NCBI GenBank assembly: GCA_030278955.1
Contig: JAOANR010000003.1
Span: forward strand, 31,015,227-31,079,226
DNA length: 64,000 bases
Source of the DNA: Hygrophila difformis
Taxonomy: Eukaryota > Streptophyta > Magnoliopsida > Lamiales > Acanthaceae
Direction: 5' to 3'
In this document: in pieces, positions 35,917 to 47,716 of the stretch
Layout: every line of letters begins with the position of its first letter
Numbering within the stretch: the first letter of the stretch is position 1
Made by a program: the position numbers and the translations under genes
The notes under the pieces: generated by a model
Database searches by the model: none
What the model saw: the letters and a program-made list of their open reading frames with translations, nothing else
Told to the model about the DNA's origin: nothing

Positions 35917-37867
35917 TCCAATACCATCTCCTCCTTCGATCCACTAGATCCTTTTCCTCCTCGGCCATCTCTTTTCCATGTCCAACAATTCCTCTCAGAG
36001 TCTTGCCTCCCCGCAATGTGATTGCTTTACACTGCGGGTTAGCTTCAGTACTGCTCGGAAGTGTTCCTTTCCCCCTGTTCTGTAGTTCCTTGGCCAATTG
36101 GGTGACTTGCGTCTCCACATTCTTGATTGATGACTGCAGTTGCTGATTTATATCCTTCTGGTTGGCTATAAATTCAGTCATCAGGTTCTCCAAACGAGAT
36201 GGTGGCCTTTGGTTATATTGCTGATTCTGATCAGGTTGGGGCTGGAAATTCTGGAAATTCTGGCCTTGGTTCTGATTAGGCCTTTGTTGGATTTGAGGTT
36301 GGAAATTCTGATTCGGATTTTGAAAGTTCTGCACTATTTGCTGGACGAATCCTTGGTTATGAGGTCTGAAGTTTTGCTGTGGGTTTTGGAACTGGTTGGG
36401 CTGGTTTGGCTGCAATAAATGCGCGTTAAGTGCATTGTTGTTGGAATAAGAGAGGTTGGGATGGCGATTTTGGTAGTTCCCGGCATAATTACAGCTTTCG
36501 GTAGCTATCTGTTGACATGTGTCAGTTGGATGAGGTCCCTGACACAGTCCACAGACAACTCCCGATTGCTGTGTTTGAACTTGGTCTGATGAGGTTCCTG
36601 CCTGAGAAGCGTCCGTTCCCTTCCTTTTATCCTGACTCAGCTGTATCGCACCTACCTGTTCTTGCAGTTTTTCAAAATCTGTTTTCCCTTCACTTACAGC
36701 AAAGACTTTTCTTGGAGGATTCTCCTTCTTATCGTCTGTGTTTAGGATGGATCTGTTGACAGACATTGTCTCAATCTTCTCCCAAGCTTGGTCCACAGGC
36801 AAGTGGAGTAAATGTCGTCCGCCAGCAGCGTCTAACATTGTTCTCCATGGATGGGTGAGTCCTCCGTAGAATTTCCTCAATTGCTCCCATGGTGCGTACC
36901 CATGTTGGGGGCATCGCCTGATGAGGCCCAAGAATCTCTCCTTCGCATCATATAATGATTCGTCTGGCTTCATTTTAAAATCTCCAATCTTAGCTCTTCC
37001 TTCCTCAATCTTTGATTCTGGAAAATACTTCAGCAAAAAGCTCCTCACCAAGTCTGCCCAAGTGCTCCGCAGATTGATAGGCAATGACTTATACCAGTCC
37101 CTGGCACCACTATACAAAGAAAATGGAAACAACATTAGCCTTATAGCATCAGGAGAGACTCCCTGATTTTTGATCGTGTCGCAGAGCTCCAGGAAGGTCT
37201 GGAGATGATCATGAGGGTCCTCATGATTTGCGCCGCAGAACTGATTGTTTTGCACCAAATTAATGAGTGCCGGTTTGAGCTCGAAATTGCGTGCAGGAAA
37301 ATGTGCTCTCCCATGTCCATCCAGATAGGGCTCCACTATCGGTTGCATGAAGTCTGCTGCTGCTTGCTGCTGCTGTTGATTTCCTTGTTCAGCTTGGTTC
37401 TGGTACTGCTGGTGATAATTTGGAAATTGCTGGAAGTTATGTGGATCTTGTGGGTTGTTCTGAAATTGATCTGGATTGAAAGCTTGGTTTTGGTATTGTT
37501 GGTTTGGTATGTTTTGGTTTTGGTGAAATTGATTTACGGGTGGTGGTGGTTGTTGGTGGAATTGCTGGTATTGTTGCTGATTAGGATTTGGTAGATTCTC
37601 CTCTTCGTTGGCACGATTAGGATGCTCTACCACTCCTCCGTCAGCTCCATTACCAGGGTTATTTGGTGGTTGGTCTATGGGTAAGATCGGGGGAATGTTT
37701 TGGTTTCCTGCCGTATCTGATAGATCGCTGCTTGATGTTTCAGGTGAAGTGCGGCTTTGACGCTCCTGCTCCTTCCGTCTTCTGGCTTCTGCCCTCAGTT
37801 GGCGAGCGGTCCTTTCTATTTCTAGATCGAACGGTAGCTCCGGTAATGTGCTCCTTCTCCGTTGCAT
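35876..37867 (-). CDS. gag: Gag of the nested Athila
   Basis: A 663-residue capsid precursor starting [16 protein letters not shown] at the first ATG after the primer-binding site. An N-terminal basic segment is followed by a Gln/Asn/Pro-rich region, then the Athila gag domain (about residues 170-400; [37 protein letters not shown]). A compact zinc knuckle, [13 protein letters not shown] (CX2CX3HX4C), and another Gln/Asn-rich tail come next. The last 40 or so residues are out of frame: comparison with the outer copy, where gag and pol share one frame, shows a single-base shift near 35940-35965. The capsid and nucleocapsid portions look intact. Confidence 0.9.
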   Translation of the reverse strand: MQRRRSTLPELPFDLEIERTARQLRAEARRRKEQERQSRTSPETSSSDLSDTAGNQNIPPILPIDQPPNNPGNGADGGVVEHPNRANEEENLPNPNQQQYQQFHQQPPPPVNQFHQNQNIPNQQYQNQAFNPDQFQNNPQDPHNFQQFPNYHQQYQNQAEQGNQQQQQAAADFMQPIVEPYLDGHGRAHFPARNFELKPALINLVQNNQFCGANHEDPHDHLQTFLELCDTIKNQGVSPDAIRLMLFPFSLYSGARDWYKSLPINLRSTWADLVRSFLLKYFPESKIEEGRAKIGDFKMKPDESLYDAKERFLGLIRRCPQHGYAPWEQLRKFYGGLTHPWRTMLDAAGGRHLLHLPVDQAWEKIETMSVNRSILNTDDKKENPPRKVFAVSEGKTDFEKLQEQVGAIQLSQDKRKGTDASQAGTSSDQVQTQQSGVVCGLCQGPHPTDTCQQIATESCNYAGNYQNRHPNLSYSNNNALNAHLLQPNQPNQFQNPQQNFRPHNQGFVQQIVQNFQNPNQNFQPQIQQRPNQNQGQNFQNFQPQPDQNQQYNQRPPSRLENLMTEFIANQKDINQQLQSSIKNVETQVTQLAKELQNRGKGTLPSSTEANPQCKAITLRGGKTLRGIVGHGKEMAEEEKDLVDRRRRWYWIGQGQIRNSYFAG

Positions 37868-37996
37868 AAGCAGTTGGTATCAAACTTTTGACAGTACCTG
37901 TACAACCCCCAGGTTAGTAATAGTTCAAGAACATATACAAGAACTATCTATGAGTAAATCAGGAATGTAATTCTCCAAGTAAACGGCGCTGCATCC

Positions 37997-38014
37997 TCCC
38001 CGGCAACGGCGCCA
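37997..38014 (-). other. Primer-binding site, tRNA-Asp (nested Athila)
   Basis: TCCCCGGCAACGGCGCCA on the plus strand, adjoining the 5' LTR at 38015. A second perfect copy lies inside that LTR at 38099-38116. Confidence 0.95.
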
Positions 38015-41000
38015 TGAAACTTTTGACAAGTTTCATTAACACGAGTATTTATTTATTTCTCGAGTGCGAAACCTTGATTTCGAATGGCGCCCGGAAAATC
38101 CCCGGCAACGGCGCCATGAAACTTTTGACGAGCTTCGCCAACACGAGTAATTTTCTGAAAATTCCTTTTACTGGTTTATTGCTTAAAGAGGAAACTGTGA
38201 ATTCAAATGGTGCCTCAAGAGTCCCCGGTGACGGCCATGAAACTTTTGCACCCAAGCCAAGTTTCATTTTGCTACTGGGGGGTTGAAGAACCATCTAAAT
38301 GCAATTTCCAAGTTCGGATTTATTAAAATGAAAAGAGTTATGATTGGGGGAAGGGGTTTAAGAATATATTAAGATTTCCTTTTTTATTACTCCTGTGGGG
38401 TTCAAACGGCGCTGTGGTTCTTCCAGCCATGAAACTTTTGACAAGTATCACAGTGCAACCGGGATGGACCTTCAGTCTGTCACCCTGAAAGTTCTAGGTA
38501 TCTGCACCATGATGCTTCTCTTAATTTCATGTCAAGAAGATACCTGCCATGAAATTCTTGAACATCTTCCCACTGTATGAGTATTTTCCAAAAATGTTAT
38601 TTTTATTTACTCGTGTCACGAAACTGTGCTCCCGAAAGCGCACGGGTCAAAAATTGCAGTAATTTATAGTAAGTACCGGATCGTTCACTAGAGGATGTGC
38701 GATGGAAGCAGGGCCCACGTCGTTTACTAAGATTTTCCACTCGGTTACTCGTTTCAAGTTTTGTAAGGGTTTCTATCAACTACTCGACATAATTTAAAAC
38801 AGATCATGAAAGCAGTAAAAATTATTCTACAAAGCATGGTAAACTAGATCGAAGAAAGCAATTAAATCTATACTATGAAAGCAATGTAAAATTATGCTAC
38901 ACTATCTAGAAAGCAGGTTTAAATATGACAGAAGGGACAGGGGGGAAAATAAGAAAGATTGGACAAGATTCAGATAAAACACAATTAAACTTCCATTTTT
39001 AATACACAGATCTTAGTTTGGGATAATCCTCCAGTTAGCTAACTCTCATGCTCTCTATACCATGTTCCCTTTAACAGACAGGTACTTACAGTAAGAGTTT
39101 ACATGCTCTAAAGACAACAATTTCTAAGATACCACAGACTTATAACTCCCTCCACAGGCCTTGTGAAGTTACATTACATATCTGTGGTGGACAAGCAACA
39201 CCTAACATATCATTAGTTGACATGCCAAGTACTGCTATCATTCCCCCATGTCACACCCAAAGTTTCAAATCAAGCCTCAAACCATTCCATAACTCTCAAA
39301 CCTTTTAACAGATGGACAACCCCTAATTCTTCCGAGTGACCTCTATGAAAGCATTTAAAGGAAAGCAGTAAAGAAAGCTGTAAAGAAAGCATTTAAATCT
39401 ATCACTCGGAATTGTTAAAAACGTCTCTTTCCGTTAGTATAAAAGAGCCCCTGGTCTTGGTGGCCAGATGCAGATCAAGAACCTCCAGGTCATCGATAAG
39501 CCACAGGGCTTACAACTCCTGGTCAGTTATGAGATACAAACTAAATGAAACAGATCCATAAATGAACCTGTTCCGGATGTACTCATTCAAGACTCAATTC
39601 TAGACTTTGGCAGAAGAAGATAGTAGTCGAAGGAATACTCGACCTTACCTTATAAATTCACCAAGGCCTATATGTTGTTCCTCCAATATTATTTATCACA
39701 TCTCATCTACACCCAAGTGGATATGGACTTAATGCGATATCTAATATCGGATTTCCAACACACAGCAATTTCGAGAAGCAAATGAATATTTGAAAATCAT
39801 TCCCTACACAGGTACTAAACTCTCAATTAAAACACAGATCCTTTCAGTCTATATGAGACCTAATCGCTGACTCTGCTTCTAAGCTCTCAAAATCAACCCC
39901 CAGTAGAATGTGAATTAGTCATAACTGTCGAATTTATCCCTTACTCAGATCCGGATTTTATAAAGGAATTTTTGTTGGAAGTTTATTATGCAACATCAGA
40001 TTTAAATCAAGACTTCTGTGTCCAAGGGGAAGGATCCCCAAAATAGCAATAAGACCAGCACAGCTACATAATAATATCATGCATACGAGTATATGAAAAG
40101 GAAAATAAGGTACCCCAAAATATAATGGTGGGGTTAGACAGAATGTGATACACAAAGATGGATTAGCCTGAGATGAGAAGAAATTGGCTAAAAGAGTGCC
40201 AGAGATAGTTGGGGTTTTCCGGACTGCAAACATCTGCTGTCCGGTTCCTAATTATCCCAGATGACTGATTTTAGACAAAAGAATTCCAAACAACGGTGAC
40301 CGCCGTCATTTAGTTTTCTTTTGTCTGTGAATTGAAAGAAAAACCTACATATTTCTTGCTGTAATATTTCTCAACTGATGTTGGTCGACATCAGTTGATA
40401 CTATTGCAACTTGAATTCAGGTTGAGAAATTAAGATAAAGAAAATTAAAACTGTATCTGATTAGGAATTGGCTGAGTGACTAATCGAAACTCTTAGTAAA
40501 GAGAACGCTCGCCGAAGCTTCCACCAACCACTAACCAGATCATGCAAAATAACAGATAATGATTGACACACCGAAGACGGGTTAGTCGATATCCCTGTGA
40601 AGGGACCTTTCACCAACATTAATCTGTGCGTTTCTCATTATCCGTTCATACACACAATGAAAGAGAAAAACATAAAAGTAAGAAAATATTTTTGGTATTG
40701 TGTGGGTGTTAAACACACAATAATTGGACACTAATGGGTTGAGATGTGTAATGGATAGAAATCAGATGAATTGGGCCTAGGCCCAATACACCCATGCAAC
40801 TTACACAAATCAGGAAAGAAAATGTTTTTGGAGTTTCCAAAATAGAAGGAATGGTTCAATTCGAATTATTGTGGTAATTCGAATTGAGAATGCATGAAGG
40901 ATGAAGTATTACTTACTCAATTGGTCATTGCTAGAAATTGGAGCATCACCCAATTCGAATTATTGGCCAATTCGAATTAATTCGAATTAGACAATTCGAA

Positions 41001-42098
41001 TTGGCGAAGTTCCTTTCTTTGCTCAAATTGACTAAGGTATTTACCTCAAAGGGCGGGTGAGTTCGAATTGTGCAGCAATTCGAATTTTTGGAGTTTACAC
41101 AAACTGTTTCTATACTAAACTAAGATTACAGCATGTAAAGATTAAAATACTTGCAAGAAAAATAAACTAAACTAATCTAAACTACCTACCTAACCCTTAA
41201 GGGGTGTGGAACCTCCTGCTGTTTTTTTTGTCCCAAGCTGCCTTTTGGTTAAAATTCTTGATCTTTTGATTCTGTTGTGGAAGGTCTGCTTTTATAGACA
41301 ATCTTCAAAACCCTAGGCCCACCAGTGTTGTGCACAGCTTTCTTTGGATGAATTGTTGAGTGAAGTTCGAATTATCTCAACCAATTCGAATTAATTCGAA
41401 TTGTGAGATCTCTTCCTTGAGCTGGGGTTTTGGCCTTCAGTAGTCAATTCGAATTGTTGTGAATAATTCGAATTGATCTTTTCTCGAATTGGATGAGGGT
41501 TTCTGCTTGGCTCATTGCACTTTGTTGGCAATTCGAATTGTTTGTGCCAATTCGAATTAATTCGAACTTGGACAATTCGAATTGCATCTTCTTCTTGCCT
41601 TTGGGTTTCTTCTCTCTTCATTCCCTAATTCGAATTAATTCGAACTTGAATAATTCGAACTAGCCTTCTGCATCCCTTCCAACACTTAACCATTTCTTGC
41701 TCTCTTTAGCAATTCGAATTGTTGTGCAATTCGAATTAATTCGAATTGCTCACAATTCGAATTGTGCTTCAATCACTTAACCAAATTTTCAGTTGTGGGA
41801 TTTTCAATCTTTTTCCCATCTTTTTGGATTTTTGTGGGCTCTTTTATTCTTTTGCCCATCTTTTCATTCCTTTTTCTTTTCTTTTTCCTTTTTTCATGTT
41901 TTTGGATTTTTCTAACACAAATACAATTAAAATTGCATATTTTGTGTCTTTTTGTTACCGGCTCGATGTTTTTACAAACTCGCATTAATCTGTCAAATTC
42001 AACTGCTTTCTTATTGAAATAAGATGGAATCACGATCAAAATGTCCGTCTCAGACACGGAAATGGATTGGAAATAATGGACAATTTTGGCCATTATCA
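38015..42098 (-). mobile_element. 5' LTR of the nested Athila
   Basis: 4084 bp, nearly identical to 18484-23369 except that about 0.9 kb is missing at about 41084, with the short filler TTTTTGGAGTTT, and 89 bp (38099-38187) absent from the 3' LTR is present. It keeps array A (about 41361-41767) and its TATA box (41289-41296) but has only part of array B (about 40856-41085). Confidence 0.92.
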
Positions 42099-45000
42099 AA
42101 AACCAATGCCAGAATTTCCAAAACTTCCAAGCCCAACCTGATCAGAATCGGCAATACAACCAAAAGCCACCATCTCGCCTGGAGAATTTGATGACTGAGT
42201 TTATTTCTAATCAAAGAGAGATAAACCAGCAGTTGCAGTCATCAATCAAAAATGTGGAGACGCAGGTCACCCAACTGGCTAAGGAATTGCAGAACAGAGA
42301 GAAAGGAACACTGCCGAGTAGCACTGAAGCCAACCCGCAATGCAAAGCAATCACATTGCGGGGAGGCAAGACTCTGAAGGGAAACGTTGGATCTGCAAAG
42401 AAGAAAGCTATGAAAGTAAAGGTTTCATTGGAGGTGGAAAAGGAAAAGGGAAAGGTTGAAGGAGATGAAAGTGTTGAGCTGGTAAAGGATAAATCAGATA
42501 CAGCGAACCCGCAGGCTGAAGCTGCAAATGAAGCTGAAAAGGGTATGGGTGAAGGTACAACTTCCTTCTCTTTACCACCAAAAATTGATAATAATAAGTA
42601 CATGCCAAGGGTGCCATACCCTGCACGTCTTAAAAATAAGGAACATGACCTTAAATTCAAGAAATTTCTGGAACGATTAAAGTCTGTAGAGATAACCATT
42701 CCTCTCGTGGAAATGATTTCAGAAATGCCCACCTATGCTAAGTTCTTGAAAGAATTGATTTCAGGGAAAAGGCAGGTAGAGCAGGAGGAGGTGATCATTC
42801 TCAACAGCATATGCAGTGCCATAGTTCAGAGGAAACAGCCCGAAAAGAAAGAGGACCCTGGATGTTGCACGCTACCAGTACAGATTGGAAAGGCCAAAGT
42901 GAGCATGGGGTTATGTGATCTAGGATCCAGCATCAACGTGATGCCTCTAGCCATGGCAATTCGCCTAAGGCTCGGAGAGATTGAACCGGTCAAAATGAAA
43001 CTGCAACTGGCAGACATATCAATCACTAAGCCCGTAGGAATCCTCAACGATGTGGTAGTCAAAACCGGCCAAGTTCTTTTCCCGGTTGACTTCATCATCC
43101 TTGACATTGAAGAGGACTCTGAAATGCCGCTTATTCTGGGACGCCCGTTTTTGGCCACTGGCGGTGCACTGATTGATGCCACATCTGGAAAAGTCACATT
43201 GAGGGTAGATAATCGAAAAATCTCTTTTGACATGGAGGAGCTGCAGAAATTCCCGAATGAGAGATCTTGTTCCATGTTTGATGTAATAGAAAGTAGGTGT
43301 GAGGATGAGAGCATAGACTCTATGACTGTGATGACGGACAAAGTTTCAAAACAGGTACTGACACCTGGAGGTGTTGAGCAACAAAGAAGCTGCAACACTG
43401 TTCATTTCGAAGACCCTATCACTGGGGATCTTGAAGAGTTCGACGGTGTTGAATTCACTCCGGAGGAGGAAGAGAGCACCACGGAAGAGGAAGTGGACCC
43501 TGTACTGACACAGGGTCCTGAAGGTAAATCTGATCTTTCACCCCCGACCATTTCTCGCAAATTACTGCCTTCCGTTGAATGTCTGCCAGAGCTTGAACTT
43601 AAAATGCTTCCGGATCATCTTAAGTACGTTTTTCTCGCTGAACATAAAAAATTACCGGTAATTGTGTCAGCCAAGCTGACACAAGAACAAGAAAAAGCTC
43701 TGGTAGACATTCTAAAGAAATATGTACATGCAATTGGATGGACCATTTCTGATATAAAAGGAATAAGCCCCTCTGTTTGCATGCACAGAATTTTAATGGA
43801 AGAGGAGTACAAGCCCTCTAGGCAACAACAAAGGCGTCTGAACCCCCACATGCAAGAAGTGGTAAGGAAAGAAGTTATCAAGCTCTTAGATGCTGGTATC
43901 ATCTATCCTATATCTGACAGCAAATGGGTTAGCCCAGTGCAGGTAGTACCTAAGCGTGGGGGGATGTGCATAACGACTAATGAGCAAGGAGAAGAAGTGG
44001 CGACACGTCCAGTAACGGGTTGGAGAGTCTGCATCGACTACCGGAAGCTCAACACCGCTACGCGGAAGGATCATTTTCCCTTGCCATTCATTGATCAGAT
44101 GCTGGAAAGGTTGGCCGGGAGGGAGTATTACTGCTTTTTGGATGGGTACTCTGGCTACAATCAAATTGTAATAGCTAGTGAAGATCATGATAAGACCACT
44201 TTCACGTGCCCATATGGAACTTTTGTGTACAGGCGCATGCCTTTTGGACTTTGCAATGCGCCTGCCACTTTTCAGCGATGCACGATGTCTATCTTCTCAG
44301 AATTTATCGAAAAATGCATTGAAGTTTTCATGGATGACTTTTCTGTGTATGGAAATACTTTTGATGAATGTTTGACAAATCTTGCAAAAATTTTAAAAAG
44401 ATGCGAGGACACTAACCTAGTTTTAAACTGGGAGAAGTGCCATTTCATGGTCACCGAAGGAATAGTGTTGGGTCACCGCATCTCGCGCGCAGGCATCGAA
44501 GTCGATAGGGCCAAAGTCTCAGTCATATCCAACCTTCCATTACCAAACTCAATAAAAGCAGTTAGGAGTTTCTTAGGGCATGCCGGTTTTTACCGGAGAT
44601 TCATTAAAGACTTTTCTAAAATTGCCAAGCCGCTCACTAATTTGCTTTGTAAAGAAAATTCTTTCGTAATAAATGAAGCGTGTGTTCAAGCCTTTGACAC
44701 GCTCAAGACGATGTTGATTTCTGCTCCAATAGTGCAACCACCCGAGGTCATGTGCGATGCAAGTGATCTCGCCGTGGGTGCAGCTCTTGGGCAACATAAG
44801 GAAGGAAGGCACTGCGTGATTCATTACGCCATCCATGCCCTGACTGAAGCCCAAGTCAATTACACCACCACGGAGAAAGAGATGTATGATGTGGTTTTCG
44901 CGTTTGATAAATTCAGACAATACCTCATTGGTACGAAAACCATAGTATACACAGATCACTCTGCACTGAGATACTTGTTCAGCAAACAAGACGCCAAACC

Positions 45001-46471
45001 TCGATTAATCAGGTGGGTACTTTTGTTGCAAGAATTTAACATCATAATAAAAGATAGAAAAGGCAGAGACAATGGTGCTGCTGACCATTTGTCTCGAATA
45101 GAAAATGATAAAAATGAGATAGCCGTCAATGAAAATTTTCCGGATGAGCAACTGTCTGCCTTGCACCTTCATGGTCAAGCTTGTCCATGGTTTTCCGACA
45201 TTGCTAACTTTTTAGCATGTGGAATAACCCCACCATTCCAGAACAAGAAACAAAAAGCAAGGTTCAACCAAGATGTAGTTGACTACTTCTGGGAAGATCC
45301 TTATCTCTTTAAGCATTGTGCAGATTCGATTATTAGACGATGTGTAACTGAGCACGAGGCTTATCAAATCGCTAAAAAATGTCATGAATCGGAATATGGG
45401 GGTCACCATGGCCCCACTCGAACAGCTCACAAGGTGCTCGAGTGTGGTTTCTATTGGCCCACCATTTACGAGGATTGCAAGGCGTTTGTTAAGGCTTGCG
45501 ACAGATGTCAAAGATTAGGGAATATCTCCAAGAGGGATGAAATGCCTCAAAAAGGAATTCTCATCCTGGAGATTTTCGATGTATGGGGTATTGACTTCAT
45601 GGGACCGTTCCCGACATCTTATGGGAATCACTACATCTTGGTAGCTGTCGATTACGTGTCCAAGTGGGTCGAGGCGGTTGCGCTGCCAACCAACGATGGT
45701 CACCAAGTCACCAAATTTTTTAAAAATAACATTTTCAATAGATTTGGTGTACCTAGGGTAATCATATCTGATGGAGGAACCCACTTTGTCAACAAAGCTT
45801 TTGCAAATCTCATGAGCAGAAGTGGGATTCTCCACAAGATCGGCACGCCTTATCATCCCCAAACTAGTGGCCAAGTCGAGGTATCTAACCGCGAAATCAA
45901 ACACATACTCGAAGCCACTGTGGGGATAACCCGCAAAGACTGGTCGCGTAAACTCAATGATGCTCTATGGGCATACCGCACTGCATTCAAAACTCCCATT
46001 GGGATGTCCCCATACAGACTTGTCTTTGGAAAAGCCTGTCATTTGCCCGTAGAACTAGAGCACAAGGCTTACTGGGCCGTAAAAACGCTTAATTTTGACC
46101 CACGAGTTGCTCAGAGTAAGCGCAAGTTGGACCTCAATGAAATTGAGGAAATACGTGCGCAAGCTTATGAAAGCTCGAGGATTTACAAAGAGCGGGCCCA
46201 GAAGTTGCACGATCGTCGTATAAAGTCTAAACACTTCTATGTTGGCCAAAGTGTCTTGTTATTCAATTCTAGGTTGAAAAGTTCCCCGGAAAGCTTAAAT
46301 CCATATGGGAAGGGCCATACGAAGTGGTGCACGTGTTTGAAAGTGGAGCTGTCAGGATTCGAACTGACAAAGGAGAGCTGGTGGTGAATGGCCACAGATT
46401 GAAGGAGTATCTAGGACAGTTCGACCCCGAAAAAGAAGTCCAAATGACATCAGAGCCGGCCTATGTTGAAT
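42099..46471 (+). pseudogene. gag-pol: Gag C-terminus and pol of the outer Athila
   Basis: After the AAAAC duplication the gag frame resumes and runs unbroken into pol, stopping at 46387. Counted from the ORF start at 42086: protease [12 protein letters not shown] (about residue 278), reverse transcriptase with FMDDF (about 747), RNase H MCDASD (about 888), and integrase with [23 protein letters not shown] and GQVEVSN (about 1168-1261). Gag and pol are in one frame, so a single polyprotein is implied. The RNase H start has an 18-nt in-frame deletion relative to the nested copy (between VQPP and EVMCDA). A single-base loss near 46280 shifts the last 60 or so codons; the original end, ..EPAYVE, is at 46471. 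Catalytic residues are all present. Confidence 0.93.
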
Positions 46472-46567
46472 AAATATATATATATCTATATAATTATTTA
46501 TTACATATTTATTCGTTTCGAACGATAAGTATCCAAAAATCAACTAAACATAGAGTACTAAGACTCT

Positions 46568-46585
46568 AAATGTGAGGATGTTGAT
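46568..46585 (+). other. PPT-like motif after pol (outer Athila)
   Basis: AAATGTGAGGATGTTGAT, followed by ATTTGGAGAAAA and, about 45 bp later, an acceptor-like TGCCTTGCAG. Identical to the terminal polypurine tract/LTR junction at 51533-51550 but 5 kb upstream of it; conserved in the nested copy at 31780-31797. Confidence 0.7.
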
Positions 46586-46935
46586 ATTTGGAGAAAATTT
46601 AATAATTTTCTTATGACTGCCTTGCAGGAATTCGTGGAACCAACAAAAAGAAAGATACAGCTCTAAAAACCAGGTTCCCGGTCGGATTAATACTACATTT
46701 AATGGAAAGTAATTTCGGAATTTAGAGAAATATAAAATCCGGAATAAATCCATAAAATGAGGGTGGTAATCCAACCTAATTTATGCAAGCAATTTATAAT
46801 AGAGTAATATTTCTGTTTAAATGTGTGTTTTCAGTATGCTAACTTTTAAGAAAATCCTTAATTTCAGAAAATGGTAAAATTTGAAAATTTTCAAAATTTT
46901 CTAAGTGTTGATTGTGATCTTCTTTGTATCTCAAA

Positions 46936-47545
46936 CCAATTCGGTCTACATCGAATTGTTTGAAACAGATCACATTGGAGGTGTGCCTTGGGAATTCTAA
47001 CCAATTCGATCCCCAAAGCCAATTCGGTCTAGACCGAATTGGCCTAGGAGACCGAATTGACTTCCCAAGACACATGCTCCATCCTTGTGTAAATTTGGCC
47101 ATGTAGCAGTTCGGTCTGTAGCAATTCGGTCTAGACCGAATTGATTTTGAATAGATCGAATTGACTTACAAAAGGCATTTTGATTCCTTAGTTTTATTCT
47201 TGCAAGTGAGCAATTCGATCTATAAGGCAATTCGGTCTAGACCGAATTGCCCATATAGACCGAATTGCCTCACAAAAGCTTATTCCCTTTTATTTTCCTG
47301 AGTACCCAAATTCGGTCTTCTTGCTGTAATTCGGTCTCTAGACCAATTCGGTCTAGACCGAATTGACTTCAAAAGTCCACATTACAGTAAGTGTTTGTTT
47401 GTTTGTTTTTCCTCTCGATTCGGTCTCCATGCCAATTCGGTCTAGACCGAATTGGCCTAAGAGACCGAATCCCTCACAAACAATTGGAGACCACATCAAT
47501 TCGGTCTAGACCGAAGTGATGGTTCGGTCTCCAATAGACTGAATT
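46936..47545 (+). repeat. Internal palindrome array (CAATTCGGTCT half-sites), outer Athila
   Basis: Perfect 20-bp dyads AATTCGGTCTAGACCGAATT start at 47021, 47123, 47229, 47345 and 47434, about 100 bp apart, with degenerate ones at both ends (46937 and 47498). Most are bracketed by an inward half-site on each side, giving a four-half-site unit of about 55-60 bp (for example 47211-47268). Confidence 0.95.
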
Positions 47546-47562
47546 ACCCCATATCCCTCACC

Positions 47563-47569
47563 CTATTTA
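47563..47569 (+). promoter_or_regulatory. Putative internal promoter (outer Athila)
   Basis: TATTTAT lies about 20 bp after the palindrome array and about 150 bp before the leader-exon ATG, with a pyrimidine-rich stretch in between. The spacing matches the nested copy, which supports a real promoter for a subgenomic transcript, but no start site is seen. Confidence 0.45.
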
Positions 47570-47716
47570 TTTCTTTTTCCCCCTCTTTTCCCTCACTTTC
47601 ACTCTTCACACTTAGAACATTCCCCGATTCCCTCCATTCGCGAACCCTTCTTCCTCGCGAAACCAGAGCTCGAACCAGTACCTTACCCCGTTCGAATCCG
47701 TCCCAAGCTTTCAAAA

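Larger units (their letters stand above)
18484..42098 (-). mobile_element. Nested Athila-lineage element with env-position ORF
   Basis: A 23,615-bp element inserted in reverse into the outer Athila's gag with target duplication AAAAC (18479-18483 and 42099-42103). Its 3' LTR is 18484-23369 and its 5' LTR is 38015-42098. The reversed primer-binding site is at 37997-38014, gag at 35876-37867, pol at 32050-35916, a palindrome array at 30932-31465, the leader exon at 30736-30773, an env-position ORF at 24997-29292 and the polypurine tract at 23370-23384. By eye the LTRs differ at about a dozen sites over 2.8 kb plus two large deletions, so insertion is recent. It belongs to the same lineage as its host copy, but to a distinct subfamily judged by the palindromes and LTR sequence. 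Confidence 0.94.

Noticed and set aside
35916..35965. Programmed frameshift between gag and pol in the nested Athila
   Set aside because: The outer copy has gag and pol in one frame at the same place, so a copy-specific indel is simpler.
41762..42022. Phe-rich open frames near Athila LTR ends (also at 11834, 23033 and 51623)
   Set aside because: They are translations of an AT-rich stretch that is conserved because it is LTR, with no codon-level signal.
46936..47545. CRISPR-like array
   Set aside because: The repeats are dyads with variable spacing, part of a plant LTR element, with no cas genes; spacers are not uniform in length.
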